Shown: positions 1-8,283 of the stretch, one piece after another | Layout: every line of letters begins with the position of its first letter | How positions within the stretch are numbered: the first letter of the stretch is position 1 | NCBI RefSeq assembly: GCF_002286775.1 | Contig: NZ_NSGJ01000005.1 | Location: forward strand, 89,163 to 153,162 | DNA: 64,000 nucleotides | Direction: 5' to 3' | Source: Myroides sp. N17-2 | GTDB taxonomy: Bacteria > Bacteroidota > Bacteroidia > Flavobacteriales > Flavobacteriaceae | Program-made: the position numbers and the translations under genes | The notes under the pieces: model-generated | Database searches by the model: none | What the model was told of the DNA's origin: nothing | What the model saw: the letters and a program-made list of their open reading frames with translations, nothing else

Positions 1-540
1 TTCGATAGGAATAGTGTACTGAACACCACCTTTAACGCCATCTATACGTCTTATTGCGTCAGAATGCCCTTGACTAAGTCCTTTTCCCCAGAACGTATAT
101 GTTTCGCCTTGTGGTAAGATACTTTCTCCTAATAAGCGAAGCATAGAGAACAGTCCCGGATCCCATCCAGTAGAGATAAGACTTAAAGTATTATGCTCTT
201 TAGCAGACTTATTCACTGTGTGGAAATACTCAGGTATCTTAGCGTGTGTATCAAAACTATCTACAGTGTTAAACCATTGAGAGATATAAGGTACCTGCTC
301 AGGCAAGTCAGTAGAAGATCCACCACAGATGATCATTACATCTACGATAGCTCTATAATCCGTTATTTCGTCTATATGCACTACCTTAGTTGTTGTCTCT
401 AAGTCTTGAGGATTTCTCCTAGTGAAGATAGCGATTAGTTCTAAATCAAGGTTTTGGCGAATAGCTAATTCAACTCCTTTACCTAAATTTCCATAACCTA
501 CAATACCTATTTTGATTGTATTGTTACTGTCCGTATTCAT
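1..540 (-). CDS. ddh: meso-diaminopimelate D-dehydrogenase, N-terminal part (cut by window edge)
   Basis: The 180 visible codons start at the ATG at 540 and run off the left edge, so the C-terminal part is missing. The product would reductively aminate tetrahydrodipicolinate to meso-diaminopimelate with NADPH, a one-step branch of the lysine and peptidoglycan pathway in the cytoplasm. Seen in the sequence: a Rossmann fold start with IGIVGYGNLGKGVE at residues 11-24, an arginine pair (FTRRNP) where this family binds the NADP phosphate, and the family signature ICGGSSTDLPEQ. The later STGWDPGLFSMLRLL and GKGLSQGHSDA segments also match the family. No close neighbour shares its strand. Identification is firm; only the missing C-terminus is unverified. 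Confidence 0.93.
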   Translation of the reverse strand, partial: MNTDSNNTIKIGIVGYGNLGKGVELAIRQNLDLELIAIFTRRNPQDLETTTKVVHIDEITDYRAIVDVMIICGGSSTDLPEQVPYISQWFNTVDSFDTHAKIPEYFHTVNKSAKEHNTLSLISTGWDPGLFSMLRLLGESILPQGETYTFWGKGLSQGHSDAIRRIDGVKGGVQYTIPIE

Positions 541-727
541 ATGCTTATTATTGTTTTAAAAAGTGTGTCATCCCTAGTATTTAAAGGGATTATTAGAACG
601 AGCTAAGGTAGGTAAAACTTTAGACTTACTGTATAATAAATAGATTATCCGAATTAGGTTAACACATCTTTTCTCAGGTATTATAACCAAAGTCATTAGC
701 TATATCCACAAGTCACATCTGCAATTG

Positions 728-840
728 TAGAGATGATTACATACATTCACGTAAACATCAAATGATGTTTTCTTAACGTCCTGTTCTGTCTCCATAATAT
801 AACTCAAACTTTGTCATCCTGACGAAAGGAAGGATCACAC
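728..840 (-). repeat. dispersed intergenic repeat fragments, reverse orientation
   Basis: Bases 728-778 are a diverged reverse complement of about 3197-3248, sharing the CATC..GATG hairpin and the ATGTATGTAATCATC run. Bases 806-840 are a near-exact reverse complement of about 3289-3319, sharing GTGATCCTTCCT and CGTCAGGATGACAAAG. The order of the two blocks differs between the two places, so they behave as separate mobile modules rather than one long repeat. Confidence 0.75.
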
Positions 841-934
841 TCGTAACTCCATACAGTAACCACAGTCTATATCCCCAAATACCGAAGGCACCAATTCTTA
901 ATTCTTAATTTTAAATTCCTAATTCTTTTTTTCG

Positions 935-942
935 TATCTTTG
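935..942 (+). promoter_or_regulatory. orphan TATCTTTG -7 box
   Basis: TATCTTTG fits the Bacteroidota -7 consensus TAnnTTTG. The nearest plus-strand gene starts more than 500 bases downstream, so if active it drives an untranslated transcript or a long leader. No clear -33 TTTG is visible. Confidence 0.35.
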
Positions 943-1139
943 CCCTGTATTTTGCTTCAAATCAGAGTTCTAATCTGATTGTTTTTCAACTTAAAAGAAT
1001 ATAAATCAAAGCAAAAATACTTCTTCAGTTAGCTTTAAAAAGTACCATCTTTTTAAGGGCTAAAAAAATCTCATTTTTTACTATTGGTGTTGAGTTGGAG
1101 AGATCCGGATATGGGTTTGTTTGAGTGTTTATGCAGGTT

Positions 1140-1220
1140 TGTTCGGGGTTTGTTCGGAAAAGGACCCTGTTTTCCGAAGCTCTTCCGAACGAGTCCCGCA
1201 CAACTCTCGAACAAACTGCG
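1140..1220. repeat. TTCGGAA inverted-repeat element, copy 1
   Basis: TTCGGAAAA at 1153-1161 pairs with TTTTCCGAA at 1170-1178 around an ACCC-containing loop, followed by a CTTCCGAA and CCCGCA segment. A related element lies at about 43490-43580 with the same arms and a similar ACCC loop. Both copies are in gene-free DNA roughly 200 bases after a TATCTTTG box. Confidence 0.65.
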
Positions 1221-1473
1221 TCTTAAACCTTGTTAGCTATTGATATTACTAGGATTGGTGAGAGTTCGGTACTTGCAGAACTAACATTTTGAGAATAAAC
1301 TATAGTGCATTTTGAGAAGAGTAAAAAGTACAATAAAGAGTGATATAAGCTCATTTTTGCTTTTATGTAGTTATACAAATCAAATATAGTTGTGTTTTAC
1401 GGTTTTCCGTAAAATCGTATAGATTAATACTTATATCTTGGTTGACATTATAAACCATATTAATTATACAATT

Positions 1474-2028
1474 ATGTTTAGACAATTATTTTTCGTTACT
1501 ACACTATTTTTTATTTCTTTTAGTGTGAGTGCTCAAGATGTAAAGAAAGAAGCAGAAACAGTAAAAACAAAGATGGATATTTTTGCATCAAAAACAGGAA
1601 GTATAACAAAGTTTACTGATACAAAGCTACCAAATTTAAAAGCATCTTTTGGTATGGCTGAATCGCGAATCCGAAAAATTTCAAATGGAACTGTAACAGG
1701 GTATTTTTATCAAATTTCTAAAGAAGGGAAATATAGTACAAGTGTTGCGTCTATAGAATACTCTGATTTAAATGAAGTATTGAAAGCCTTAAAAGTATTG
1801 AAAAATGAGGTAGAAGGTGATGTAGCTTTAAATCCTGATTATATGGAAAATAAATTTGTAACAGTTGATGGTTTTCAGGTAGGGTATTATGTTAGTGGTG
1901 GGAAATCAAGTTGGTATATAAAGCTTGAAAAGTTTGGTTCAGATAATACTTTATTCATTAGTGATGGTAATGTTATCGAAACAGCTTTTACAGAAGCAAA
2001 AAACAAAATTGATGAACTAAAAAAGTAG
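1474..2028 (+). CDS. secreted hypothetical protein, 184 aa
   Basis: I do not recognise a family. The ATG at 1474 is chosen because it gives a clean signal peptide (MFRQLFFVTTLFFISF then a cleavage site near SVSAQ); a TTG 12 codons upstream would bury it. The mature protein of about 164 residues has no cysteines, no further membrane segment and a mixed alpha/beta look, with YSDLNEVLKALKVLKNEVEG suggesting a helix and several tyrosine-rich strands. It is probably periplasmic. It sits 100 bases before a lipoprotein gene on the same strand, and both may be cotranscribed. The pair is bracketed by related repeats on both sides. Confidence 0.75.
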   Translation: MFRQLFFVTTLFFISFSVSAQDVKKEAETVKTKMDIFASKTGSITKFTDTKLPNLKASFGMAESRIRKISNGTVTGYFYQISKEGKYSTSVASIEYSDLNEVLKALKVLKNEVEGDVALNPDYMENKFVTVDGFQVGYYVSGGKSSWYIKLEKFGSDNTLFISDGNVIETAFTEAKNKIDELKK

Positions 2029-2127
2029 ATGTAAGTTTAATGTTGTATATACATATCCCTTCATCTCCTAAAATGTAGGAACATTGTGTAACAACTAAAA
2101 GTCAATAATAATTTTAATTATCAAAAA

Positions 2128-2727
2128 ATGAAAAAAACAACTATACTAATTATACTTGGTCTTGGACTTTTTATATTTGGGCTAGCTTCTTGCTCTGATA
2201 AACGACTTACAAAAGGAGAGATTATAAAGAAAAATGTAGAAGTATACCTTAAAGAAAAGATGAATGATCCAAGTAGTTATGAATTCGTTAAACTTGAATT
2301 GATAGACTCAATAACTTTTAGTAATAATATTGAATATCGAAAGGACTATTTCACCAGAAACATTGGGTATGATAAAAGTTCACTAGAAAGACAGGAAGGG
2401 TATAAGACTGAAATTCCTTCAATGTATGATGAAAAGGAAGTAGAAAACCTAAAAACAAAAATTAGGAGAAACGAAGTGATTCTATCAAAAATAGACTCAT
2501 TAGCGACTATATTAGGAAATAAAAAATATGAAGTAGCTTCCTATACTTACTTTTTTAGCTTTCGTGGAAATAATGCATTAGGTGTGAAAATTCTAAATGA
2601 ATATATTGTACAAACAAATCCTGCACCAGATTTTGAAATTATAAATATCACTGACAATAAAGATAAAATAATTTTAAATCCAAATGACTTTCCTGGTTAT
2701 AGAGAAATGATGGAAAAGAATTTGTGA
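2128..2727 (+). CDS. hypothetical lipoprotein, 199 aa
   Basis: The N-terminus MKKTTILIILGLGLFIFG followed by LASC is a type II signal peptide with the lipobox cysteine at residue 22, so the protein is probably anchored in the periplasm or outer membrane. After the anchor come EIIKKNVEVYLKEKMNDPSSYEFV and a long charged helix (LKTKIRRNEVILSKIDSL), then a strand-rich C-terminus. The KMNDPSSYEFV motif is common in small flavobacterial lipoproteins of unknown role; no enzymatic motif is visible. It follows the secreted protein at 1474-2028 and is followed by repeat-filled DNA. Confidence 0.75.
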   Translation: MKKTTILIILGLGLFIFGLASCSDKRLTKGEIIKKNVEVYLKEKMNDPSSYEFVKLELIDSITFSNNIEYRKDYFTRNIGYDKSSLERQEGYKTEIPSMYDEKEVENLKTKIRRNEVILSKIDSLATILGNKKYEVASYTYFFSFRGNNALGVKILNEYIVQTNPAPDFEIINITDNKDKIILNPNDFPGYREMMEKNL

Positions 2728-2867
2728 AAATTATAACAACATTATGTAATTAGATTTATTGGTGAAATGATAATCTCAAAGATTATAGATAAAAATCTGA
2801 AATAGAATGTTTTAGTCGAATGTCAATGTAGAGACGTCAATATTTTGCGTCTCCACAAACTGAATAA

Positions 2868-2959
2868 CGTCCTGTCGGTACGTAACGGTAGGGGTGTATC
2901 ACTATACACCCTCCAATATATGTCACATCGTTTATGAAAACATCTAAAGATGTTTTATG
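2868..2959 (+). repeat. palindromic intergenic repeat, copy A
   Basis: Starts CGTCCTGTCGG, then AACGGTAG, then the hairpin GGGTGTAT/ATACACCC (2892-2899 with 2904-2911), then ACATCGTTTATGAAAACATC with its own CATC/GATG hairpin. It is nearly identical to copy B at 3136-3227 over its full length. Confidence 0.9.
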
Positions 2960-3135
2960 AAGGGCGTATAGTAATACGCCCGTACTACTGTGGAAGTGGA
3001 TTATGGATATAGACGTCACGGATTATGCCAACACGCCGCCTGTCCCATTCGCTAAGAGAGCCCACAGGACTCTTTTTTAACGCTCTGTCCTGCGACAGCG
3101 CAAGTGTTATGGATTATGATTACGGATATAGATGA

Positions 3136-3227
3136 CGTCCTGTCAGCACACAACGGTAGGGGTGTATTACTATACACCCTCCAATATGTGTCACATCGTT
3201 TATGAAAACATCTAAAGATGTTTTATG
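3136..3227 (+). repeat. palindromic intergenic repeat, copy B
   Basis: Matches copy A over about 92 bases with a few substitutions. The hairpin arms are at 3160-3167 and 3172-3179. It continues into an ATGTATGTAATCATCCCTAC segment, which is also found in reverse at 728-745. Confidence 0.9.
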
Positions 3228-3393
3228 TGGATGTATGTAATCATCCCTACGATGACGGCTATGCGTTGTCATACGGATTAAATATAATGTGATCCTTCCT
3301 AACGTCAGGATGACAAAGTTTGGGGATGTGTTTTGTGTATTTTGTTCAAAGTCGGGAGACTTTGAACAGCGGGGTTATTGCGGATGTATATTA

Positions 3394-3437
3394 CGTCCTG
3401 TCGGCACGCAACGGTAGGGGTGTATTACTATACACCC
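3394..3437 (+). repeat. palindromic intergenic repeat, copy C (short)
   Basis: Matches only the first half of copies A and B, through the GGGTGTAT/ATACACCC hairpin, and then runs into an unrelated hairpin-rich tail (AAAATATCGTTAGATATTTT). Confidence 0.85.
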
Positions 3438-3617
3438 ACATAAAATATCGTTAGATATTTTCGTTAATAATGTATTGAGGGTGTTTGCAGAAGGGCAGTA
3501 AAACAAGTAATAGCCTAAATCACTATATAAAACACCATTTTTCTTATCTTAGCAACTTAGTCCTTAATTCAAAAATTCTGTTTATCTCTTATTCTGGATT
3601 TATAATAACACAACACT

Positions 3618-4550
3618 ATGGAAGATGCGCATATCGTAATTGATTGTATATATAATTACTTGGATAAATATGGTTTAAAGACCAATACGAAGACTTTAGA
3701 GGAGTTTATTGCTTATGTTGAAGGGCAGTGGGCTATAGCTGATGATAATAAATACAGCATATACAATGCCTCTATTATTATAGGGCGCATGACTAATGAG
3801 TATATTCGCTTAAAGGAATTTGATAAGATGATGTTTTGGCTAGATGAAAATGACAAACATATTAATCGTGATAGAAATCCTGAGTATATTAGAAATTACT
3901 ATAAAGGAGAGTGTTGCTTAGAATGTGGAAATGAGGAGGAAGCATTACGCTATCTGAATTTGTGTTATGCTGTAGAACCTGATTATATCTTCACTAGAGC
4001 GCCGTTCTGTTACGAGTTTTTTAATAAGCATTTAGAAAGCCCTAGAGAGTTGCCAGTAAATGAGGATTATGATGATGATGATGAGATGGAGGTAGAGTGT
4101 GAGTTTACATTACCATTATGGGCAGCATTCTTTAAGACGGAGAATAATATTAGATGTAAGGTGTTGTTAGATTATTTAGAAGAGGAGATAGATGAAGAGG
4201 AGGCAGAGGCATTAATGGATCGTATTGTTGCCAATATACAAGAGAATGAACAGGCTATCTTAGATGAGTTATTAGCTAAGTTAGTCATTAAGTATAGAGA
4301 ATGGCAGCCGAGATATGATTATGTAGAAGAGGATAAAGCGTCTTTTATGCCTGATATTACTGATGTAGAACAGTTCGGTACGTTGATTACACCATTGGTT
4401 ATTTACATTATACCGGAGTCATTAGAAGATACACCTTCTGTGGGATATTTGTTTAATTGTTCTTGGGATAGTGAGCATGCACTAGGATTTATGACTCTAA
4501 ACGATTATGTGATCTCAATAGGTGGAGCAGATAATGCTTTTTGTTTATAG
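3618..4550 (+). CDS. hypothetical cytoplasmic protein, TPR-like helical N-terminus, 310 aa
   Basis: No family recognised with certainty. There is no signal peptide or membrane segment. The N-terminal half is helical and includes YYKGECCLECGNEEEALRYL followed by NLCYAVEPDYIF, which reads like a tetratricopeptide repeat. A strongly acidic stretch (NEDYDDDDEMEVECE) at about residues 150-165 separates it from a second region containing LPLWAAFFKTENN and a C-terminal part ending in SWDSEHALGFMTLNDYVISI. The whole protein is very acidic. It stands alone between a repeat region and a hairpin terminator. A role in protein-protein interaction is possible but inferred only from the TPR-like segment. 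Confidence 0.7.
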   Translation: MEDAHIVIDCIYNYLDKYGLKTNTKTLEEFIAYVEGQWAIADDNKYSIYNASIIIGRMTNEYIRLKEFDKMMFWLDENDKHINRDRNPEYIRNYYKGECCLECGNEEEALRYLNLCYAVEPDYIFTRAPFCYEFFNKHLESPRELPVNEDYDDDDEMEVECEFTLPLWAAFFKTENNIRCKVLLDYLEEEIDEEEAEALMDRIVANIQENEQAILDELLAKLVIKYREWQPRYDYVEEDKASFMPDITDVEQFGTLITPLVIYIIPESLEDTPSVGYLFNCSWDSEHALGFMTLNDYVISIGGADNAFCL

Positions 4551-4595
4551 TACTCTTTAGCTCTTTCTGAGGAAAGTAAGAATTTTTAAGTTAGT

Positions 4596-4645
4596 ATACC
4601 CGCTGTGTGAAGTTGAGAAGCTTCGTGCAGCGGGTATCTTGTTTA
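4596..4645 (+). terminator. intrinsic terminator after the 310-aa gene
   Basis: ATACCCGCTG (from 4596) pairs with CAGCGGGTAT (to 4637), followed by CTTGTTTAT. The stem is 10 bp; the T tract is broken by a G. Confidence 0.7.
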
Positions 4646-4768
4646 TAGGGATGTCTTTGTATCAGTCTTTACATTAAAGATACAATTCGTTTAAGTTAGG
4701 AGGTAAGAATAGTTGATTTGTTAAAGTTTTAATAATTTGTTAGTAATAATTTGCTTAAATAGGGAGGG

Positions 4769-4776
4769 TATGTTTG
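4769..4776 (+). promoter_or_regulatory. TATGTTTG -7 box of the PhoX-like gene
   Basis: TATGTTTG fits TAnnTTTG exactly and lies 22 bases before the ATG at 4799. A TTTG lies upstream at 4750-4753, slightly close for a -33 element. Confidence 0.6.
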
Positions 4777-4798
4777 CATTAACAAAAAATATAAACTA

Positions 4799-6289
4799 AT
4801 GAAAATTAACTACAAACTACCTACTTGGGTTTTAGGTCTTATTATGACTGCCTCAGTTGTAGGATGCAATGACGACAACTCAACTGACAAAGGAGGAGAA
4901 GGCAACAAAGGCGACAAGATTGAATTAAAGAATCATTCAAAGACACCAGCATTTGTGTATGCTATGCCTGGTTTTGAAAAATTAGAAATATTCTCTCTTA
5001 TCTCAAGTGAAGATAAGTTAAGTGAATCTCCTGATTTTGTCTTCGGAGGACAACCTGATGGAGCTGGGTTTATGAAAAATCCAAAAGGAGAAGGGTTTTT
5101 AATGATCACGAATCACGAGATTATGCAATCTGTATCACGTGTGACTTTAGATAAGAATTTTAAACCTGTAAAAGGAGAATATATCGTAGATGGTATAGGA
5201 GGAATCACAAGGTTATGCTCGGCGACACTAGCTAAACCTGAAGTTCATGGATTTGGACCTGTATTTTTAACAGCAGGAGAATCTGGAGAAGAGAGTATGG
5301 TACATGCGGTAGATCCATTAGGGTCAACAGATCTTAAGTCTAATACAGATCGCGTATTGCCTGCATTAGGTAAAGCAAGTATGGAGAATGCAGTGCCGTT
5401 GCCATCAGATGTATCTAATGGAAAGACTATCATCTTAATCGGAGAAGATCAAGGGTATAGTTCAAGTCATCAGAGTGCTGGACAGTTGATTATGTATGTA
5501 GGAAATAAAGGAGATCTTAATGGAGGTAAACTATATGCGTTAAAACGCAAGTCTGGTGGGTATACTGAAATGGATATGGAGAAAGGGAAAGAATATGATG
5601 TAGAGTTCGTAGAGATACCTGGTGCTAAAGATATGACAGGAGCACAAATCAATCAAAAGAATATGGATTTAGGTGTAATTCGCTTTTCTCGTGTAGAGGA
5701 TGTGGATTATAGAAAAGGAGCAGGTAAAGGAAATGAAGTTTACTTTACAGCGACAGGTCAAGCAAGTGGTGGTAATCCTGTAAAGGGATATACAATGTGG
5801 GGACGTGTATATAAGTTGTTAATGGATAAAAACGGTATGATGACAGGTAAGTTATCTGTTATCGCTGAGGGAGATAGTAAGCCAGGTAGAGACTTAATCA
5901 ACCCAGATAACTTATGTGTAACAGAGAACTATGTATATATTCAAGAAGATGGTGACTCATACTACGCTGATGCGAAACATGACTCTTATATCTGGCAGTA
6001 CAAAATGGCTGATGGATCATATAAACCATGGTTAAATATGAAACACAATCGTGAAGATGCTGAATGGCAAAAGAATTACAATCAATCAGGACAATTACAG
6101 AAGTTTGGTTCTTGGGAATTCGGAGCAATGGAAGATATCTCTGACTTAGTAGGTATTCCGAATACATTCTCAGTAAACATTCACTCTCACACTTGGCAAA
6201 AATCAGAGTTTGCTAATGCTGATAAAGCAGGAGTAAATAAGAATAAAGAGGGAGGTCAAGTAGTGATCATCCGCAACGTAGAAAGATAG
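4799..6289 (+). CDS. PhoX-like (DUF839) lipoprotein
   Basis: The 496-residue protein starts with MKINYKLPTWVLGLIMTASV followed by VGC, a lipoprotein signal with the acylated cysteine at residue 23, then a Gly/Lys/Asp linker. The body resembles the PhoX/DUF839 beta-propeller family: ITNHEIM, GGITRLCSATL, a GEDQGY segment, DLINPDNLCVTENYVYIQED, and WEFGAMEDISD near the C-terminus. PhoX proteins are calcium/iron-dependent phosphatases, but I cannot confirm the full metal site here, so phosphatase activity is an inference from the family. The gene has its own promoter-like box and a terminator at 6311-6353 directly before the peroxidase gene. Surface or periplasmic location is likely. Confidence 0.7.
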   Translation: MKINYKLPTWVLGLIMTASVVGCNDDNSTDKGGEGNKGDKIELKNHSKTPAFVYAMPGFEKLEIFSLISSEDKLSESPDFVFGGQPDGAGFMKNPKGEGFLMITNHEIMQSVSRVTLDKNFKPVKGEYIVDGIGGITRLCSATLAKPEVHGFGPVFLTAGESGEESMVHAVDPLGSTDLKSNTDRVLPALGKASMENAVPLPSDVSNGKTIILIGEDQGYSSSHQSAGQLIMYVGNKGDLNGGKLYALKRKSGGYTEMDMEKGKEYDVEFVEIPGAKDMTGAQINQKNMDLGVIRFSRVEDVDYRKGAGKGNEVYFTATGQASGGNPVKGYTMWGRVYKLLMDKNGMMTGKLSVIAEGDSKPGRDLINPDNLCVTENYVYIQEDGDSYYADAKHDSYIWQYKMADGSYKPWLNMKHNREDAEWQKNYNQSGQLQKFGSWEFGAMEDISDLVGIPNTFSVNIHSHTWQKSEFANADKAGVNKNKEGGQVVIIRNVER

Positions 6290-6310
6290 ATTAGAATATA
6301 GTGTTTTGTA

Positions 6311-6353
6311 ACCTCTGGTGGTGTAGTTAATATGCTGCCGGAGGTCTTTTTTT
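6311..6353 (+). terminator. terminator/attenuator abutting the peroxidase start
   Basis: ACCTCTGG pairs with CCGGAGGT (stem from 6311 to 6345), followed by CTTTTTTT. The T tract ends at 6353 and the first ATG of the next gene is at 6354. The peroxidase therefore must be expressed by readthrough or from a promoter inside or upstream of this hairpin. Confidence 0.8.
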
Positions 6354-6359
6354 ATGCCT

Positions 6360-8150
6360 ATGAAGATTTTAAAATATATATCTGTATTTGTGTTGACCTT
6401 AAGTATATTAAGTTGTGCAAACAAAGAGAATAAATATGAAGATATAACGTATAACAACTACTTATTAACGAAAGTAGATAGTCTAGAGTCAAAAGTAGAT
6501 CAATTAGTAGAATCTGTAAGTACAGCTAAAGATAGTACATCTGTGCGTACAGCATTTGTCAATAGCAGATTAGCTTATAAAGAGATGGAATGGGCTGTGT
6601 CATACTTTTTACCTCATACAAGTAAGGCAATTAATGGGCCTGCTTTAGATCAATTAGATTTAGATGAGAATAAATTTATCCCTGCAGAGGGATTTCAGGT
6701 GGTAGAAGAGTTTCTTTATCCGATATATGACACGACAAGTAGAGAGGATTTGTTATTAGAGGTAAAGAGGCTAAAGAGCTTTGTACATAGCATGCGAAAG
6801 AACTTTGAAGTTATTACTATTTCGGAAGTCCTAGTTTTAGAAGCTTTAAAGATGGAGGTTTTTCAGATTATAGCTTTGGGGATTACAGGATTTGATACTC
6901 CGGCGAGTAAATTGCAATTCGTAGAAGCTACAGCTAGTTTAAAAGGAGTTAAGCAGGCTCTTTTATTAAATAAAACTTGGTCTGATAAACAGGTGTTTAA
7001 GGATGTTTGTGTTTTATTAGATAAAACAATTGCTATCTGTGAGAAGAATCCAAGTAAAGATAGTTTTGACTATCTAGATATGATTACTAGTTATTTAGAT
7101 CCTATTTCGACGGGTATTGTGAGTTTGCAAAGAGAGTTAGGTATTCCTTTTAATGATGGTAATCAGGTGGTTAAAGGCAGTGTGGGATCATTGTTTAATA
7201 AGGACTTGATTAATCTAAATGCTTTTATGCCAGATTCTACTTATTATCTTACACCAGAGAAAGTAGCTTTAGGAAAGGAACTGTTTTTTGATAAAAAGCT
7301 TTCTAAGGACAGTTTTAGAAGTTGTGCTGACTGTCATCACAAAGATAAAGGCTATACAGATGGGTTAAAAACAGCCTTAGACTTAAAGGGGAAACCACTG
7401 GTACGCAATACACCATCGTTAAACTACTCTGCTTATTATCACGGACAGTTTTTAGATATGCGCAGTACTACTTTAGAAAGTCAGTCGTCAGATGTGATTA
7501 CGAATAAAGATGAGATGCACGGAGATTTAGATCAAATAGTTGCTCATTTAAATGAATCAGATACATATAAAAAACAATTTAAAGCAGTATTTAAAACAGA
7601 TAAAGACATCGAGGTATGGCAATTAGAAAATGCCTTAGCCACGTTTATTCGTTCGCTATCTGTTTTTAATTCTCGTTTTGATCAATATATGCGAGGAGAT
7701 AAGAAAGCAATGACAGCGCAGGAAAAGAATGGTTTTAATCTATTCGTAGGTAAGGCGCAGTGTGCTACTTGCCACTTTATGCCTCTGTTTAATGGTACAG
7801 TGCCTCCATATTTTACCAATTCAGAGCAAGAGGTATTAGGCGTTCCTGCTAATAAAGAAGGAACAGTGTTAGATGGAGACTTAGGACGATATGTTTATAA
7901 TACAGATCTTCCACAATTAAGGCATTCCTTTAAAACGACAACTGTTAGGAATATAGGAGAGAGTGGTCCTTATATGCATAATGGTGTTTATACAACATTA
8001 GAAGAGGTAATGGATTTTTATAATAAAGGAGGAGGACTAGGTTTAGGACTTGATGTAGAAAGTCAAACACTACCTGAGGATAAACTAAATCTGTCAGAAC
8101 AAGAGATTAAGGATATTATAGTATTTATGAAAGCTCTTAGCGATAAGTAA
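6360..8150 (+). CDS. imelysin-like / di-haem cytochrome c peroxidase fusion lipoprotein
   Basis: The protein has 596 residues from the ATG at 6360; an ATG two codons earlier is possible, but MKILKYISVFVLTLSIL plus SC makes the better lipoprotein signal. Residues of about 40-270 are helical and imelysin-like, a fold linked to iron or haem uptake proteins. Residues of about 280-590 are a MauG/cytochrome c peroxidase domain with two haem sites, C322-A-D-C325-H326 and C468-A-T-C471-H472, and the family's VRNIGESGPYMHNGVYTTLE. Peroxidases of this family reduce hydrogen peroxide in the periplasm, but MauG relatives oxidise other substrates. The gene follows the PhoX-like lipoprotein and is closed by a hairpin at 8168. 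Confidence 0.88.
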   Translation: MKILKYISVFVLTLSILSCANKENKYEDITYNNYLLTKVDSLESKVDQLVESVSTAKDSTSVRTAFVNSRLAYKEMEWAVSYFLPHTSKAINGPALDQLDLDENKFIPAEGFQVVEEFLYPIYDTTSREDLLLEVKRLKSFVHSMRKNFEVITISEVLVLEALKMEVFQIIALGITGFDTPASKLQFVEATASLKGVKQALLLNKTWSDKQVFKDVCVLLDKTIAICEKNPSKDSFDYLDMITSYLDPISTGIVSLQRELGIPFNDGNQVVKGSVGSLFNKDLINLNAFMPDSTYYLTPEKVALGKELFFDKKLSKDSFRSCADCHHKDKGYTDGLKTALDLKGKPLVRNTPSLNYSAYYHGQFLDMRSTTLESQSSDVITNKDEMHGDLDQIVAHLNESDTYKKQFKAVFKTDKDIEVWQLENALATFIRSLSVFNSRFDQYMRGDKKAMTAQEKNGFNLFVGKAQCATCHFMPLFNGTVPPYFTNSEQEVLGVPANKEGTVLDGDLGRYVYNTDLPQLRHSFKTTTVRNIGESGPYMHNGVYTTLEEVMDFYNKGGGLGLGLDVESQTLPEDKLNLSEQEIKDIIVFMKALSDK

Positions 8151-8167
8151 GTGTTGATAATTTTGGT

Positions 8168-8211
8168 AAAACAAGGTCATAGTATTCAGTTGCTATGGCC
8201 TTGTTTTGTCT
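8168..8211 (+). terminator. intrinsic terminator after the peroxidase
   Basis: AAAACAAGGTCATAG at 8168-8182 pairs with CTATGGCCTTGTTTT at 8193-8207 (one wobble). The A and T flanks make it usable on both strands. Confidence 0.8.
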
Positions 8212-8283
8212 ATTAATCTAATCTTAGTTTTAGTATTTTGATAATGACTATTTATTTTCTATTTTTATTCTAAAAAACAGAAA

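Larger units (their letters stand above)
541..1473. other. gene-free stretch with repeat fragments
   Basis: No convincing coding sequence is present. The stretch holds reverse-orientation fragments of repeats also found near 3200-3320, a tract of AATTCTTAATT-like repeats around 893-926, a promoter-like box at 935-942, and a TTCGGAA inverted-repeat element at about 1140-1220. Confidence 0.7.
2728..3617. other. repeat-filled gene-free stretch
   Basis: Nearly 900 bases without a credible gene. It contains three copies of a palindromic repeat (2868-2959, 3136-3227, 3394-3437), a GGGCGTAT/ATACGCCC hairpin at 2962-2981, a CAGCGCAAGTG-type repeat near 3094-3112, and a CGTCAGGATGACAAAG-type repeat near 3289-3319. 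Short open frames here are generated by the palindromes. Confidence 0.75.

Noticed and set aside
2837..3019. A 60-codon minus-strand gene in the repeat region
   Set aside because: It reads through palindromic repeat sequence that is duplicated nearby and has no promoter or conserved features.
2868..3437. CRISPR-like array from repeated units
   Set aside because: Only three units, of unequal length, with spacing of about 177 and 167 bases and internally palindromic sequence; no cas genes are present.
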